Shown here: in pieces, positions 8,021 to 18,791 of the stretch | Position numbering within the stretch: the first letter of the stretch is position 1 | How the letters are laid out: each line of letters starts with the position of its first letter | Source of the DNA: Paenibacillus sp. SC116 | GTDB lineage: Bacteria; Bacillota; Bacilli; Paenibacillales; Paenibacillaceae | DNA length: 64,000 nucleotides | Direction: 5' to 3' | Assembly: GCF_024733555.1 (NCBI RefSeq) | Contig: NZ_JANIOF010000005.1 | Span: forward strand, 62,001 to 126,000 | Program-made: the position numbers and the translations under genes | The notes under the pieces: generated by a model | The model's input: only the letters and a program-made list of their open reading frames with translations | Databases searched by the model: none | What the model was told of the DNA's origin: nothing

Positions 8021-8042
8021 GAGGAGGCCAATCGGCCTCCTC
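8021..8042 (-). other. GC-rich hairpin between carB and pyrF
   Basis: GAGGAGGCC (8021-8029) pairs with GGCCTCCTC (8034-8042) around a 4-base loop. No T run follows on either strand, so it is unlikely to be an efficient intrinsic terminator. It could protect or process mRNA at the place where pyrK-pyrD would normally lie. Confidence 0.5.
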
Positions 8043-8063
8043 GTCATAAGTTTCCTATTGAGC

Positions 8064-11000
8064 TTATAGCACTGGCATTGGGCGTGAGGAGAAGTTTATG
8101 CGCTCCAACATTTCAAGCAATGCGCGTACTGTATCTAGAGAAGTCATACATACGACCCCGTTCTCAACTGCTTCACGACGGATACGGAAGCCGTCGCGCT
8201 CTGGTGTCTTGCCCTTCGTCAATGTGTTGACGACAAAGTGCGCTTCACCGTTGCGAATCAAATCAAGAATGTTCGGTGAGCCTTCTGTCAGCTTCTGTAC
8301 CCGTGTTACGAGCAAACCTGCATTCTCAAGTGCAGTAGCTGTACCACCCGTTGCAATCAGCTTGTATCCAAGGCGACTGAAGCCTTGCATCAATTTCGCC
8401 GCTTCATCCTTGTCTTTGTCAGCAATAGTGCAGATGATAGCACCTGTTGTTGGAATTTTCATCCCAGAACCGATCAATCCCTTATAGAGCGCCTTCGCAT
8501 ATTCAACATCGCGTCCCATAACTTCACCCGTAGATTTCATTTCGGGGCCAAGTGTCGGCTCTACGCGGCGCAGCTTCGCAAAGGAGAATACCGGTACTTT
8601 TACAGATACATGGTCATCTTCTGGCCACAAGCCTTCTTGATAGCCAAGGTCTGTCAATTTGCTTCCAAGAATGAGCTTCGTTGCCACATTCGCCATCGGA
8701 ATGTTCGTTACTTTGCTCAAGAATGGCACCGTACGCGAGGAACGAGGATTTACCTCGATAACATACACGTCGTCTTGGAAGATGACGAACTGAATGTTGA
8801 CAAGACCTATTGTCTTCAATTCCTTCGCAATGCGGATTGTAATATCAACAACCTTTTGCTTCAATTCTGGCTTAAGGTGCTGCGGCGGATATACCGCAAT
8901 CGAGTCACCAGAGTGAACGCCTGCACGCTCAACATGCTCCATGATGCCTGGAATCAATACCGTTTCACCGTCACAAATTGCGTCAACCTCTACTTCTTTA
9001 CCAAGCATGTAGCGGTCGATAAGCACTGGATGCTCCGGATTGATTTGAACTGCATGTTCCATATAGTTGAGCAAGTCTTCGTCAGAGTATACGATTTCCA
9101 TCGCACGACCGCCTAGTACATAAGATGGACGTACAAGTACTGGGTAACCAAGGCTTTGCGCCGTGCCTACTGCTTCATCTACAGAAGTTACCGTTTTACC
9201 TTTAGGTTGTGCGATATTCAAGCGTGAGAGCAATGCCTCGAACTTCTTACGATCTTCAGCTTCGTCAATGCTGTCTAGGCTCGTACCGATAATACGTACT
9301 CCTGCTTTTGCCAACGGTGCAGCCAAGTTAATAGCCGTTTGTCCACCGAATTGGACGATAACGCCTACTGGCTTCTCCTGTTCGATAACGTTCATAACGT
9401 CTTCGAAGAAGAGCGGTTCGAAGTACAGTCGGTCAGATGTCGAGAAGTCCGTCGATACAGTCTCAGGGTTGTTATTAATGATAACTGCTTCGTAGCCAGC
9501 ATCTTGAATTGCCCATACCGCATGCACCGTCGAGTAGTCAAACTCAATGCCTTGCCCGATACGAATTGGACCAGAACCTAGTACGAGCACTTTCTCTTTC
9601 GTTGATGGTGCTACTTCGTTCTCTACCTCATACGTAGAGTAGTAGTAAGGTGTCGTTGCTTCGAACTCTGCCGCACAAGTATCTACCATTTTATATACCG
9701 GTGCTAGATTATGAGCTTTGCGAAGGTCACGCACTTCTGCCTCGCTTGTGCAGCTTCCGCCTGCGAATACCTCATTGCGAATCTCTGCAATAGCACGGTC
9801 TGTGAAGCCGTTGCGCTTCGCTTCATATAATGTCTCAGCAGATAGTTCTGCTTCCTCACGAATGCGATCCTCAAAGCGAATCATGCCTTCAAGCTTATCA
9901 AGGAACCACCAGTCAATCTTCGTAAGGTCTTGTATTTGTTGAAGCGTATAATCGCGACGGAAAGCTTCTGCAATAAGGAACATACGCTCATCATCCGGTG
10001 TTCTCAATCGTGCTTCAAGCGTTTCTTTCTCAAGAGCATCTGTCCCTTTCAAATAGAGACGATGAACACCGATTTCCAAGGAGCGAATCGCCTTATGCAT
10101 CGACTCCTCAAACGTGCGGCCAATTGCCATTACTTCGCCCGTAGCTTTCATTTGCGTACCAAGCTTACGGTTCGCTTGTGTGAACTTATCGAATGGCCAA
10201 CGCGGAATTTTCGAAACGATGTAATCCAGCGTAGGCTCGAAGCAAGCATAGGTTTGCCCTGTTACCGGGTTAACGATTTCATCAAGTGTGTAACCAACCG
10301 CGATTTTAGCCGCCATTTTCGCAATCGGATATCCTGTTGCTTTGGAAGCAAGCGCCGACGAGCGGCTTACACGAGGGTTTACCTCGATAACATAGTATTG
10401 ATAGCTGTACGGATCGAGTGCGAACTGTACGTTACAGCCACCTTCGATGTTCAAGGCACGAATAATTTTCAAAGATGCTGAACGCAGCATTTGATATTCG
10501 CGGTCAGATAGCGTCTGGCTCGGTGCTACTACGATACTGTCTCCCGTATGAACGCCTACAGGGTCGAAGTTCTCCATGTTGCAGACAACGATACAGTTGT
10601 CATTTGCATCACGCATAACCTCATACTCTACTTCTTTCAAACCCGCGATGCTTTTCTCAACCAAACACTGTCCGATTGGGCTGTAGCGGATACCGGAAGC
10701 TACGATGTCACGAAGCTGCTCTTCGTTGTCGCAAATTCCCCCGCCTGTTCCTCCAAGTGTATAGGCAGGACGAACGATAATGGGGTAGCCAATTGTATTC
10801 GCGAAGTCTACTGCACCTTCAACCGTCGTTACAATTTCACTTTCAGGTACTGGCTGCTCCAGTTCACGCATGAGCTCGCGGAACAGATCGCGGTCTTCTG
10901 CACGCTCGATTGCGTTGAGCTGCGTACCTAGCAAACGAACATTTTCTTGCTCTAGAACACCAGCGCGAGCTAGTTCTACAGCCATATTTAATCCCGTTTG

Positions 11001-11276
11001 ACCGCCCAATGTTGGAAGTAATCCATCTGGACGCTCTTGGCGAATAATTTGTCTAACAAATTCCAGCGTAATTGGCTCGATATACACTTTGTCTGCCATA
11101 TTTGTATCTGTCATAATCGTAGCAGGATTGCTGTTGATGAGAACGACTTCCAAGCCTTCTTCCTTCAAAGCTTGGCAAGCTTGTGTTCCAGCATAGTCGA
11201 ACTCGGCCGCTTGACCGATGACGATAGGGCCGGAGCCGATGACGAGTATTTTCTTAAGTTCCTGATTCTTCGGCAT
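8064..11276 (-). CDS. carB: Carbamoyl-phosphate synthase large subunit
   Basis: Makes carbamoyl phosphate from bicarbonate, ammonia (channelled from CarA) and two ATP. 1070 residues, full length. Two homologous halves are visible: the first begins [20 protein letters not shown], the second near residue 555 has [20 protein letters not shown], each followed by an ATP-grasp domain ([12 protein letters not shown] and [11 protein letters not shown]). The C-terminal region after about 930 is an MGS-like allosteric domain ([13 protein letters not shown]). ATG with AAGGAG upstream; two bases after carA. As part of the pyr operon it corresponds to the pyrimidine-regulated PyrAB of Bacillus. Confidence 0.97.
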   Translation of the reverse strand: MPKNQELKKILVIGSGPIVIGQAAEFDYAGTQACQALKEEGLEVVLINSNPATIMTDTNMADKVYIEPITLEFVRQIIRQERPDGLLPTLGGQTGLNMAVELARAGVLEQENVRLLGTQLNAIERAEDRDLFRELMRELEQPVPESEIVTTVEGAVDFANTIGYPIIVRPAYTLGGTGGGICDNEEQLRDIVASGIRYSPIGQCLVEKSIAGLKEVEYEVMRDANDNCIVVCNMENFDPVGVHTGDSIVVAPSQTLSDREYQMLRSASLKIIRALNIEGGCNVQFALDPYSYQYYVIEVNPRVSRSSALASKATGYPIAKMAAKIAVGYTLDEIVNPVTGQTYACFEPTLDYIVSKIPRWPFDKFTQANRKLGTQMKATGEVMAIGRTFEESMHKAIRSLEIGVHRLYLKGTDALEKETLEARLRTPDDERMFLIAEAFRRDYTLQQIQDLTKIDWWFLDKLEGMIRFEDRIREEAELSAETLYEAKRNGFTDRAIAEIRNEVFAGGSCTSEAEVRDLRKAHNLAPVYKMVDTCAAEFEATTPYYYSTYEVENEVAPSTKEKVLVLGSGPIRIGQGIEFDYSTVHAVWAIQDAGYEAVIINNNPETVSTDFSTSDRLYFEPLFFEDVMNVIEQEKPVGVIVQFGGQTAINLAAPLAKAGVRIIGTSLDSIDEAEDRKKFEALLSRLNIAQPKGKTVTSVDEAVGTAQSLGYPVLVRPSYVLGGRAMEIVYSDEDLLNYMEHAVQINPEHPVLIDRYMLGKEVEVDAICDGETVLIPGIMEHVERAGVHSGDSIAVYPPQHLKPELKQKVVDITIRIAKELKTIGLVNIQFVIFQDDVYVIEVNPRSSRTVPFLSKVTNIPMANVATKLILGSKLTDLGYQEGLWPEDDHVSVKVPVFSFAKLRRVEPTLGPEMKSTGEVMGRDVEYAKALYKGLIGSGMKIPTTGAIICTIADKDKDEAAKLMQGFSRLGYKLIATGGTATALENAGLLVTRVQKLTEGSPNILDLIRNGEAHFVVNTLTKGKTPERDGFRIRREAVENGVVCMTSLDTVRALLEMLERINFSSRPMPVL

Positions 11277-11278
11277 AA

Positions 11279-12409
11279 TTATAGTTCTCCTTTCAACTGG
11301 GCCACGAGCTCCGCTTGGCGCGGTACAGCTGGCAAATTGCGTTTATGTTCACGAACCATCTCCAGGAATTCGTCAAACAAGTAGCTGCTATCATGCGGTC
11401 CTGGTGCTGCTTCTGGATGGTATTGCACAGAGAATGCTGGGAAGCTCTTATGCTTCAAGCCTTCAATCGTTTTATCGTTATTGTTGATATGAGTAACTTC
11501 AAGCTCCGTATTTGCAATCGTTTCATCTACTACGGTGTAGCCATGGTTCTGAGAAGTGATGTAGCACCGGTTCGTTGCAAGCTCTTTAACCGGATGATTT
11601 CCTCCGCGATGTCCGAACTTCAATCTGCCTGTATCTGCTCCGCAAGCCAAAGCTAGCAGCTGATGTCCTAAGCAAATGCCGAAGATTGGGATTTCACCGA
11701 GCAGGTCTTGAATCATTTTCACTGCATGCGGCACATCTTTCGGATCCCCAGGTCCATTTGATAGTTGAATACCATCTGGACGTAGGCGGCGAATCTCGTC
11801 AGCCGTTGTATCATGGGGTACGACGATAACGTCGCAGCCGCGCTGTGTAAGTTCACGCAGAATCCCGCTCTTCGCACCGAAGTCAACCAGTACAATGCGC
11901 TCACCTAGCCCTGGGCTTGTAAATTGATTCTTCGTTGAAGTGCGTGCCACTTGGTTGCGAAGCAACGGCGTTGCTCCAAGCATTTCTTGCAGCTCTTCTA
12001 CAGATTTGCTGCCTGTTGCTAGAATACCTTTCATCGTTCCATAGTGACGCAGCTTACGTGTAAGCATGCGCGTATCCACGCCGCTGATGCCAACGATGCC
12101 GTACTCTTTCAACAAGCGGTCTACCGTATATTCAGCTCTCCAGTTACTAGGGATGGACTCATGACGACGAACGACAAATCCGTGCACATAAGGGCGAATG
12201 GATTCGAAGTCATCTCTTGTAATCCCATAGTTTCCGATAAGCGGGTAAGTCATCGTAACAATTTGACCACAGTAAGACGGGTCAGACAACAATTCCTGAT
12301 ATCCTGTCATTCCTGTATTAAATACAACCTCACCAACTGACTCGCCTTCTGCTCCGAACGCCGGACCCGTAAATAGAGTTCCATCTTCCAATAATAGTTT
12401 TGCTTGCAT
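11279..12409 (-). CDS. carA: Carbamoyl-phosphate synthase small subunit (glutaminase)
   Basis: Hydrolyses glutamine and passes ammonia to CarB. The N-terminal CPSase small-chain domain contains the [14 protein letters not shown] motif; the C-terminal class I glutamine amidotransferase domain has the nucleophile in [14 protein letters not shown] and the catalytic His/Glu in [10 protein letters not shown]. The ATG at 12409 is preferred (GAGGAG eight bases upstream) over an in-frame GTG at 12418 that sits on the ribosome binding site; this gives 376 residues. It is separated from pyrC by about 90 bases. Confidence 0.96.
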   Translation of the reverse strand: MQAKLLLEDGTLFTGPAFGAEGESVGEVVFNTGMTGYQELLSDPSYCGQIVTMTYPLIGNYGITRDDFESIRPYVHGFVVRRHESIPSNWRAEYTVDRLLKEYGIVGISGVDTRMLTRKLRHYGTMKGILATGSKSVEELQEMLGATPLLRNQVARTSTKNQFTSPGLGERIVLVDFGAKSGILRELTQRGCDVIVVPHDTTADEIRRLRPDGIQLSNGPGDPKDVPHAVKMIQDLLGEIPIFGICLGHQLLALACGADTGRLKFGHRGGNHPVKELATNRCYITSQNHGYTVVDETIANTELEVTHINNNDKTIEGLKHKSFPAFSVQYHPEAAPGPHDSSYLFDEFLEMVREHKRNLPAVPRQAELVAQLKGEL

Positions 12410-12499
12410 GCTCGTCACTCCTCGCTCTCCACTCTTATCAACTCAACCGCATCGATCGGCTTTTGTACTATCACTGCCAAGCCATTTCCAAACTATGTT

Positions 12500-13780
12500 C
12501 TAGACCTGTTCACTCCATACGATACGACCATCTACAATCGTCATCACTGGCCAGCCTTTCAGCTTCCAACCTGTGAATGGTGTGTTGCGTCCTTCAGAAG
12601 CAAACGTTTCTGGATTTACTTCGCGCTCTGTTTCTAAGTCAATCACTGCGATATCTGCAGGCGCCCCTTCTTCCAAGCGCCCTGTATTTAAGCGGAATAC
12701 TCGTGCTGGGTCAGCTGTCATACGCTTCACAAGCATTTCCAGCGACCATTTCCCTGTAGCTACAAACTTGGTATACATAAGCGGGAAAGCTGTTTCCAAG
12801 CCTACGATACCGAAAGGCGCTAGCTCCATACCACGAGCTTTTTCTTCTACACTATGAGGAGCATGATCCGTTACTAAAATATCAATCGTGCCATCTTCTA
12901 TCGCTTCAATGCACGCTTCTACATCACGAGGTGAGCGAAGCGGCGGATTCATCTTCCAATTCGCATCCAAACCTGGGATATCCTCATCAGATAGAATGAG
13001 ATGATGTGGACATACTTCTGCGGTTACTCGAATACCGATTTGCTTCGCTTGGCGGATGAGGCGAATCGACTGTTCTGTGCTTACATGACACACATGGTAA
13101 TGTACGCCTGTAGCTTCCGATAGCAAGATATCTCGGCCTACATGAATTGCTTCCGACTCATTTGGGATGCCTTTCAATCCATGCTTGCGTGCGAATGCTC
13201 CATCTGTTACTGCCGCTCCCTTTACTAAGGTGTCGTCCTCGCAGTGTGCGATGACTGGCATATCAAGTGCATGCGCGCGCGCCATTGCATCTTTCATCAT
13301 TTGTGCTGACTGCACACCTACTCCATCATCCGTGAAGCCAATGACCCCAGCTTCTTTCAAGCCTTCAAAATCTGTTAATTCGCGTCCGAGCTCATTTTTT
13401 GTAATCGCTCCATAAGGTAGAACTTTAACGATACCTTCTGACTTCGTCTTGTCGTGGATAAACTGAACCGTTTCCGGTGTGTCAATAACAGGCTTCGTAT
13501 TCGGCATACACGCTATCGTCGTGAAGCCTCCCTTAGCTGCAGAACGTGTACCTGTAGCAATTGTTTCTTTATGTTCGAAGCCTGGTTCGCGCAGATGAAC
13601 ATGCATATCGATAAATCCTGGGGATACGAACTTACCTGCTGCATCCACAATTTCCACCTGTTCAGGTAATTCCACTTCTACGTCTGTAATGCGCGAGATA
13701 ATGCCGTCTTCGATCCAAAGGTGCCTTGTTACTAGCTCACCTTTATTACTGAACATTTGTGCATTTGCTAAAATATACAT
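12500..13780 (-). CDS. pyrC: Dihydroorotase (type I)
   Basis: Cyclises N-carbamoyl-aspartate to dihydroorotate. 426 residues; amidohydrolase fold. The metal-binding DMHVHLREPG motif is at 58-67 (H60, H62), further ligand His residues occur in VIAHCED and HYHVCHVS, and the catalytic Asp in ILVTDHAPH. The long N- and C-terminal beta-sandwich parts are those of the Gram-positive type I enzyme. ATG with GAGGGG upstream. It lies between pyrB and carA, as in B. subtilis. Confidence 0.96.
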   Translation of the reverse strand: MYILANAQMFSNKGELVTRHLWIEDGIISRITDVEVELPEQVEIVDAAGKFVSPGFIDMHVHLREPGFEHKETIATGTRSAAKGGFTTIACMPNTKPVIDTPETVQFIHDKTKSEGIVKVLPYGAITKNELGRELTDFEGLKEAGVIGFTDDGVGVQSAQMMKDAMARAHALDMPVIAHCEDDTLVKGAAVTDGAFARKHGLKGIPNESEAIHVGRDILLSEATGVHYHVCHVSTEQSIRLIRQAKQIGIRVTAEVCPHHLILSDEDIPGLDANWKMNPPLRSPRDVEACIEAIEDGTIDILVTDHAPHSVEEKARGMELAPFGIVGLETAFPLMYTKFVATGKWSLEMLVKRMTADPARVFRLNTGRLEEGAPADIAVIDLETEREVNPETFASEGRNTPFTGWKLKGWPVMTIVDGRIVWSEQV

Positions 13781-13911
13781 TGTGTTATCCCCTCTCCCGC
13801 ATCTTGTATCGTTTGTTGTTCTGTTACCTATACTAGCGACCCGTTCTTACTTGAATATATTAAGAGCATGCTTACAGCTCTGAATAATCTCTAATATCAT
13901 ACATGCTGCGT

Positions 13912-14823
13912 TTATCGTAATGCTCGCTCCATCACTGCCATTCGAATCGGCACTCCGTTGGACATCTGGTCAAAAATTCTTGCCTGTGTACATTCAACCA
14001 CATCGTCATCAATTTCAACATTTCGATTCACTGGCGCAGGATGCATCACAATGGCGTGCGGCTGCAGCTTGCTAACTCGCTCAGCTGTCATGCCATAAGC
14101 ATCTCGATATTGCGCAGCTGTAGAGAATACATTGGACTCATGACGCTCAAACTGTACTCGCAGCATCATCACTGCATCTGATAGAAGAGCTTCTTCCATC
14201 GTGATGTATGGTGCATCCATATCCTTTGCTTTCATACTTTCTGGTGCACAGAATCGAACATTTGCACCAAACTTGCGAAGTGCCCAGTAGTTAGAGCGAG
14301 CTACACGACTATGCTCGATATCTCCGACAATCGTTACATTCAGCCCGGATAAGTCACCGAAATGCTTACGCATTGTGTACATATCGAGCAAAGCTTGCGT
14401 TGGATGTTCATTGTTGCCATCACCAGCATTGATAAGAGGCATCTTTACCCGCTCAGCCAACTCAGCCAGCATGCCGACTGGCTTCAGTCGAATAACTCCT
14501 GCATCAAGTCCCATCGACTCTAAGGTACGAACCGTATCATAAATCGATTCTCCCTTTTCAACACTCGAAGCTGATGCACTAAAGTTAATGACTTCTGCGC
14601 CTAGACGACGCTGAGCGACTTCAAAGGAGCAGCGCGTCCGAGTACTGCTTTCGAAGAACATATTCGTCACAATTTTGTGAGCGAATGTTTGGTTCACCTT
14701 CAGCACATGATTTTCCCAGTACAACGCGCGGTCCAGAATCGATTGAATTTCTTCGCGACTTAGGTCCTTCAACCCAAGTAGACTTCGTTCCTTCGTTCTG
14801 CTCTCCATTTGAGCGGTAGTCAT
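13912..14823 (-). CDS. pyrB: Aspartate carbamoyltransferase catalytic chain
   Basis: Joins carbamoyl phosphate and aspartate, the committed step. 303 residues. The carbamoyl-phosphate loop FFESSTRTRCSFE is at about 56-68, and HPTQALLDMYT and HPAPVNRNVEI are the other family signatures. There is no pyrI regulatory chain in the operon, as expected in Firmicutes, where control is at the RNA level. ATG three bases after the pyrR stop; about 130 bases separate it from pyrC. Confidence 0.97.
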   Translation of the reverse strand: MTTAQMESRTKERSLLGLKDLSREEIQSILDRALYWENHVLKVNQTFAHKIVTNMFFESSTRTRCSFEVAQRRLGAEVINFSASASSVEKGESIYDTVRTLESMGLDAGVIRLKPVGMLAELAERVKMPLINAGDGNNEHPTQALLDMYTMRKHFGDLSGLNVTIVGDIEHSRVARSNYWALRKFGANVRFCAPESMKAKDMDAPYITMEEALLSDAVMMLRVQFERHESNVFSTAAQYRDAYGMTAERVSKLQPHAIVMHPAPVNRNVEIDDDVVECTQARIFDQMSNGVPIRMAVMERALR

Positions 14824-14826
14824 TTA

Positions 14827-15462
<636 letters not shown>

Positions 15463-15485
15463 TTATTGTGTCTGTGAAGAAGGTA

Positions 15486-15517
15486 CAAAAAAACTCCTTG
15501 CCCACAGGCAAGGAGTT
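15486..15517 (-). terminator. pyr leader attenuator terminator
   Basis: In minus orientation AACTCCTTGCC, loop TGTG and GGCAAGGAGTT form a perfect 11-bp stem followed by a run of T. Its 5' arm CCTTGCC is complementary to GGCAAGG beside PyrR box 1 (15771-15777), which gives the expected antiterminator pairing. It sits about 110 bases before pyrR. Confidence 0.88.
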
Positions 15518-15551
15518 CGTATCAACCATAGTGTTAGAATGATAGCGCTGG

Positions 15552-15584
15552 AAAAAGACTGCACATCATATTACAGTGCTAGTC
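15552..15584 (-). terminator. Possible second (upstream) attenuator terminator in pyr leader
   Basis: In minus orientation GACT-A-GCAC pairs with GTGC-AGTC, leaving one bulged A, and is followed directly by TTTTT. It would end transcripts before the strong terminator at 15486-15517. The stem is short, so it may be incidental. Confidence 0.4.
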
Positions 15585-15711
15585 ATCGAGGAGTGGTGCA
15601 TCACACCAATCACCCGACTATCCAAAACGCTGAAGAAATCGTGCGCGGCATACACGTGATGTGCATGCTTCGTTCTGTGCGCAGCTTTCTAGCTGTTGCA
15701 GAGATGGGACT

Positions 15712-15727
15712 GTGTCTCTCTGGACAC
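15712..15727 (-). promoter_or_regulatory. PyrR-binding hairpin, second copy
   Basis: The minus RNA GUGUC-CAGAGA-GACAC has a 5-bp stem and hexaloop matching the PyrR loop pattern C-N-G-N-G-A. It lies about 50 nt downstream of box 1 in the same leader. Confidence 0.6.
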
Positions 15728-15776
15728 CTAGCCTTCATCATGCATCAGCTCATTCTCGTTACGAGCGTGACCTTGC

Positions 15777-15792
15777 CAGTCTCACGGGACTG
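15777..15792 (-). promoter_or_regulatory. PyrR-binding hairpin (anti-antiterminator), first copy
   Basis: The minus RNA CAGUC-CCGUGA-GACUG has the C-N-G-N-G-A hexaloop and is followed by GCAAGG, closely matching PyrR binding loops of Bacillus pyr leaders. It begins about 20 nt after the predicted transcription start. PyrR-UMP binding would hold GGCAAGG away from the terminator arm and so reduce expression. Confidence 0.85.
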
Positions 15793-15821
15793 AATTAAAG
15801 GTTCAATATGCGATTAATAGG

Positions 15822-15850
15822 ATTATGCCATCCCATCTCACAATTGTCAA
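15822..15850 (-). promoter_or_regulatory. pyr operon promoter (sigma-A type)
   Basis: TTGACA (15845-15850) and CATAAT (15822-15827) are 17 bp apart in minus orientation, near consensus. Transcription would begin near 15815, just beyond the dapL 3' end. Confidence 0.8.
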
Positions 15851-15867
15851 GGTCACATTCTCTTCCA

Positions 15868-17121
15868 TTAAAATACAAATTCTACATCTGTTAAGCGACG
15901 CTTCAATTCCGAAATAACGCGTTTCTCTTCTTCCTCACCTTTAGCTTGGAATGTAACGGAGAAACGAATAAAGCGACCAGCATCATCCCATGGTACTGTG
16001 GAAATAAGCTTTTCACGAATCAAATATTGAGAGAAGTCTTCACCCGTCTCAAATGTCGGACCATTCTTCACACCTTTAGGCGCTTCTACATACAAGAAGA
16101 AGGAGCCTTTTGGTTTTTCCGCATGGAAACCGATCTCATTTAGAGCAGCAACAAGCAAGTTATGACGACGAGAATATTTCTCGGAAATAGCTTCTGTGAT
16201 CTCTGGATTAGCAAGTCCATATGCAGCCGCTTTTTGGATCGCGATAAATTGACCGGAGTCGTTATTGTCTTTCACATCAGAGAAAGCTTTTACGATAAGC
16301 GGGTTACCTGCTACAAACCCAATACGCCATCCTGTCATGTTGTAAGACTTGGATAAGGAATGCAGCTCTACACCAACATCCTTAGCGCCTGGAACGCTCA
16401 AGAAGCTAAGCGGCTTCACGCCATCATAAGTCAACGCAGAATATGGGGCATCGTGAACAACGATAACTTCATGCTGTTTCGCCCATGCTACAACTTTATC
16501 GAAAAACTCAACCGTTGCAGCTGCACCAGTAGGATTGTTCGGGTAGTTCAAATACAACAACTTAGCACGCTTGCAAATATCAGCTGGAATAGCGTCCAAG
16601 TTAGGAAGGAAGTTATTTTCCTTCGTCAACTGCACATTGAACACTTCTCCGCCCAAATACTTTGTATGCGTTCCAAGAACAGGGTAACCAGGCACAGTCA
16701 TAATCGTGACATCACCAGGATTGATGAAACAAGAAGGTAGCATAGCAAGTGCCGGCTTAGAACCGATAGAGTGCACAACCTCTGTCTCAGCGTCGATGCC
16801 TTCCACTTGGAATACGTCTTTAAGATATTGAGCTGCTGCTTCTTTAAATTCTGCGATACCGTTGTCCGCATAACCACGGTTCTCTGGCTTCGCTGCTTCT
16901 TCAGCAAGCTTTGCTACGATGCCTGCATCAGCCATCTCATCTGGCTCACCTACACCCATATCGATAAGCTCAACGTCGGGATGAGCATTCTTTGCTGCAG
17001 CTTTAGCGCGTTTAATCTTTTCGAACTTATAAATGTTTGTATCTTTTCCATAATTCTCGCCACCAATGCGATTTGCGAATTGGCCCTGAATATAGGTTTG
17101 TTGATAATGTTGTATAGACAT
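15868..17121 (-). CDS. dapL: LL-diaminopimelate aminotransferase (class I/II PLP enzyme)
   Basis: Predicted to convert tetrahydrodipicolinate directly to LL-diaminopimelate for lysine and peptidoglycan. 417 residues; fold type I aminotransferase. Visible features: GVGEPDEMAD, the PNNPTGA substrate/PLP loop, HDAPYSAL, and the PLP lysine in HSLSKSYNMTGWRIGF. The early IYKFEKIKRAK segment is typical of the DapL-annotated group in Paenibacillus. ATG with AAGGAG upstream. Lies directly upstream of the pyr promoter, apparently a single-gene unit. A related aminotransferase specificity cannot be excluded by eye. Confidence 0.8.
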   Translation of the reverse strand: MSIQHYQQTYIQGQFANRIGGENYGKDTNIYKFEKIKRAKAAAKNAHPDVELIDMGVGEPDEMADAGIVAKLAEEAAKPENRGYADNGIAEFKEAAAQYLKDVFQVEGIDAETEVVHSIGSKPALAMLPSCFINPGDVTIMTVPGYPVLGTHTKYLGGEVFNVQLTKENNFLPNLDAIPADICKRAKLLYLNYPNNPTGAAATVEFFDKVVAWAKQHEVIVVHDAPYSALTYDGVKPLSFLSVPGAKDVGVELHSLSKSYNMTGWRIGFVAGNPLIVKAFSDVKDNNDSGQFIAIQKAAAYGLANPEITEAISEKYSRRHNLLVAALNEIGFHAEKPKGSFFLYVEAPKGVKNGPTFETGEDFSQYLIREKLISTVPWDDAGRFIRFSVTFQAKGEEEEKRVISELKRRLTDVEFVF

Positions 17122-17272
17122 AAATGACCTCTCCTTTACCGTAAAACTCGCCTGTTAAAGCACGAATGTATTGCATCCTTACTATGAAGGAAGCATGCCC
17201 GAAACACCATGGATGATTCACGCAAACATTTGTACTTCTTGCACAGAGAAATCATTGGCAACATTACAATTC

Positions 17273-18277
17273 CTATCTATTTCGAATCGATTTCAATAGT
17301 TCTTCCATATCATCTGGTAATGGTGCCTGGAATTGCAAAGTTTCACCCGATACAGGGTGGACAAATCCTAGTGTTTGTGCGTGAAGTGCTTGTCCATTCA
17401 TTTTTAGCCCACGAGTGCCGCGACTGTACATCGGATCACCTACTAATGGATGACCGATATATTTCATATGAACTCGAATTTGATGCGTACGCCCTGTCTC
17501 AAGCTGAAGCTCCACCATTGTTGCATCGCCGAATCGCTCCAACACTTTGAAATGAGTGACCGCATGCTTACTGTTACGTTCAGTGACCGTATACATTTTA
17601 CGGTCTTGCTCGTCACGACCGATAGGCGCATCAATAGTTCCTTGATCATGAGGTATGTTGCCATGTACGAGCGCCATATATTTGCGCAGCACTGTATGGG
17701 CTTTCAATTGGTCTGCAAGTGACACGTGCGCTTTATCATTCTTGGCGGCCATCAATAAACCTGATGTATCTTTATCAATACGATGAACGATACCAGGACG
17801 CAACTCACCATTAATACCGGACAAATCTTTACAATGGTACATCAGTGCATTTACAACCGTTCCAGATGTGTGACCTGGAGCGGGATGCACAACTAAACCG
17901 CGAGGTTTGTTAATAACAATGACGTCGCTATCTTCGTAATAAACATCAAGCGGGATATCCTCCGCTACAATATCAACAGACTCGGGCTCTGGCATAGCAA
18001 GCTCGACAACATCGCCTGCTGCACATTTGTAATTTGACTTTACTGCAGCCCCATTTACAAGCACATGCCCATCTTTAATCCACATTTGAATTTGAGTGCG
18101 CGATATATCCATACCCAGCGATTCATGCACTCGCTTATCAAGTCGTTCCTTAGCTTGCTCTGGTGTTATCGTCCATGTATACGAATGAAACTCCTCGCCC
18201 TTGCCTTCTACTGGCGAGTTCGAGGAGTTAATGGACGAAGCTATCGTTGTACCATTTAATTCATATTGTTCATTCAT
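17273..18277 (-). CDS. rluD: RluD-family 23S rRNA pseudouridine synthase (YlyB-like)
   Basis: Isomerises uridines in 23S rRNA. 334 residues from the ATG at 18277, which follows AAAGGG and lies 8 bases after the lspA stop; an upstream extension into lspA is rejected. An N-terminal S4 RNA-binding domain (about 50-110, RLDKRVHESLGMDISRTQ) is followed by the pseudouridine synthase domain, with catalytic Asp in GIVHRIDKDTSGLL and VINKPRGLVVHPAPGH. Synteny lspA-rluD(ylyB)-pyrR is conserved with Bacillus, here interrupted by dapL. Exact target sites are assumed from the family. Confidence 0.93.
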   Translation of the reverse strand: MNEQYELNGTTIASSINSSNSPVEGKGEEFHSYTWTITPEQAKERLDKRVHESLGMDISRTQIQMWIKDGHVLVNGAAVKSNYKCAAGDVVELAMPEPESVDIVAEDIPLDVYYEDSDVIVINKPRGLVVHPAPGHTSGTVVNALMYHCKDLSGINGELRPGIVHRIDKDTSGLLMAAKNDKAHVSLADQLKAHTVLRKYMALVHGNIPHDQGTIDAPIGRDEQDRKMYTVTERNSKHAVTHFKVLERFGDATMVELQLETGRTHQIRVHMKYIGHPLVGDPMYSRGTRGLKMNGQALHAQTLGFVHPVSGETLQFQAPLPDDMEELLKSIRNR

Positions 18278-18284
18278 TTGGATA

Positions 18285-18791
18285 TTACCCTTTCTCAACT
18301 GATCCTTCAGATCCTTCTTGTTGTTCCAGCAACTTCTTTTCACGTTTTACGGACAAGAAAGCGTCCAGCATGACGAAACCAACACCTACACATATACCAA
18401 TATCTGCGATGTTAAAGATCGGGAATGTATAGAAACCAAAGTCGAATTTAAAGAAATCCACAACTTCGCCCGATATGACACGATCAATAAAGTTTCCAAC
18501 TGCTCCACCTAATATAAGTCCTAAGCCAAGCTGTAGAATCGAACTATGCTCATGCTTCAATTTCTCTAAATACCAGATGATCCCAATCAATACAACAATC
18601 GTCACAGTAATGAGAAACCAACGCTGGTCTTCCAAAATACTAAAGGCCGCTCCGCGATTACGATGTGAAAATAGTGAAAAGAAGCCATCAATAATCGGAA
18701 TCTCTTCAAAAAGCTCCATACGCGTAGCGACGAGCCACTTTGTTCCTTGATCAAGAGCTAGAACGATAATTGCCAGTATATAATACCACAC
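18285..18791 (-). CDS. lspA: Lipoprotein signal peptidase (SPase II)
   Basis: Membrane aspartyl protease that removes signal peptides from prolipoproteins, such as the DUF4349 and YlaJ-like lipoproteins in this window. 168 residues with four hydrophobic segments. The catalytic Asp residues lie in GNFIDRV and in FNIADIGI. NRGAAFS is the family motif. The start is GTG with GAGGTGA upstream. Downstream rluD begins 8 bases after the stop. Confidence 0.95.
   Translation of the reverse strand: MWYYILAIIVLALDQGTKWLVATRMELFEEIPIIDGFFSLFSHRNRGAAFSILEDQRWFLITVTIVVLIGIIWYLEKLKHEHSSILQLGLGLILGGAVGNFIDRVISGEVVDFFKFDFGFYTFPIFNIADIGICVGVGFVMLDAFLSVKREKKLLEQQEGSEGSVEKG

Noticed and set aside
8021-8042. Hairpin between carB and pyrF as a terminator
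   Set aside because: No T run on the coding strand, and pyrF-pyrE show no clear own promoter, so termination here is unlikely.
8385-9116. Long plus-strand ORF (243 codons) opposite carB
   Set aside because: It lies wholly antisense to an unquestioned gene, has no ribosome binding site of note and its translation is compositionally odd with no recognisable domain; shadow ORF.
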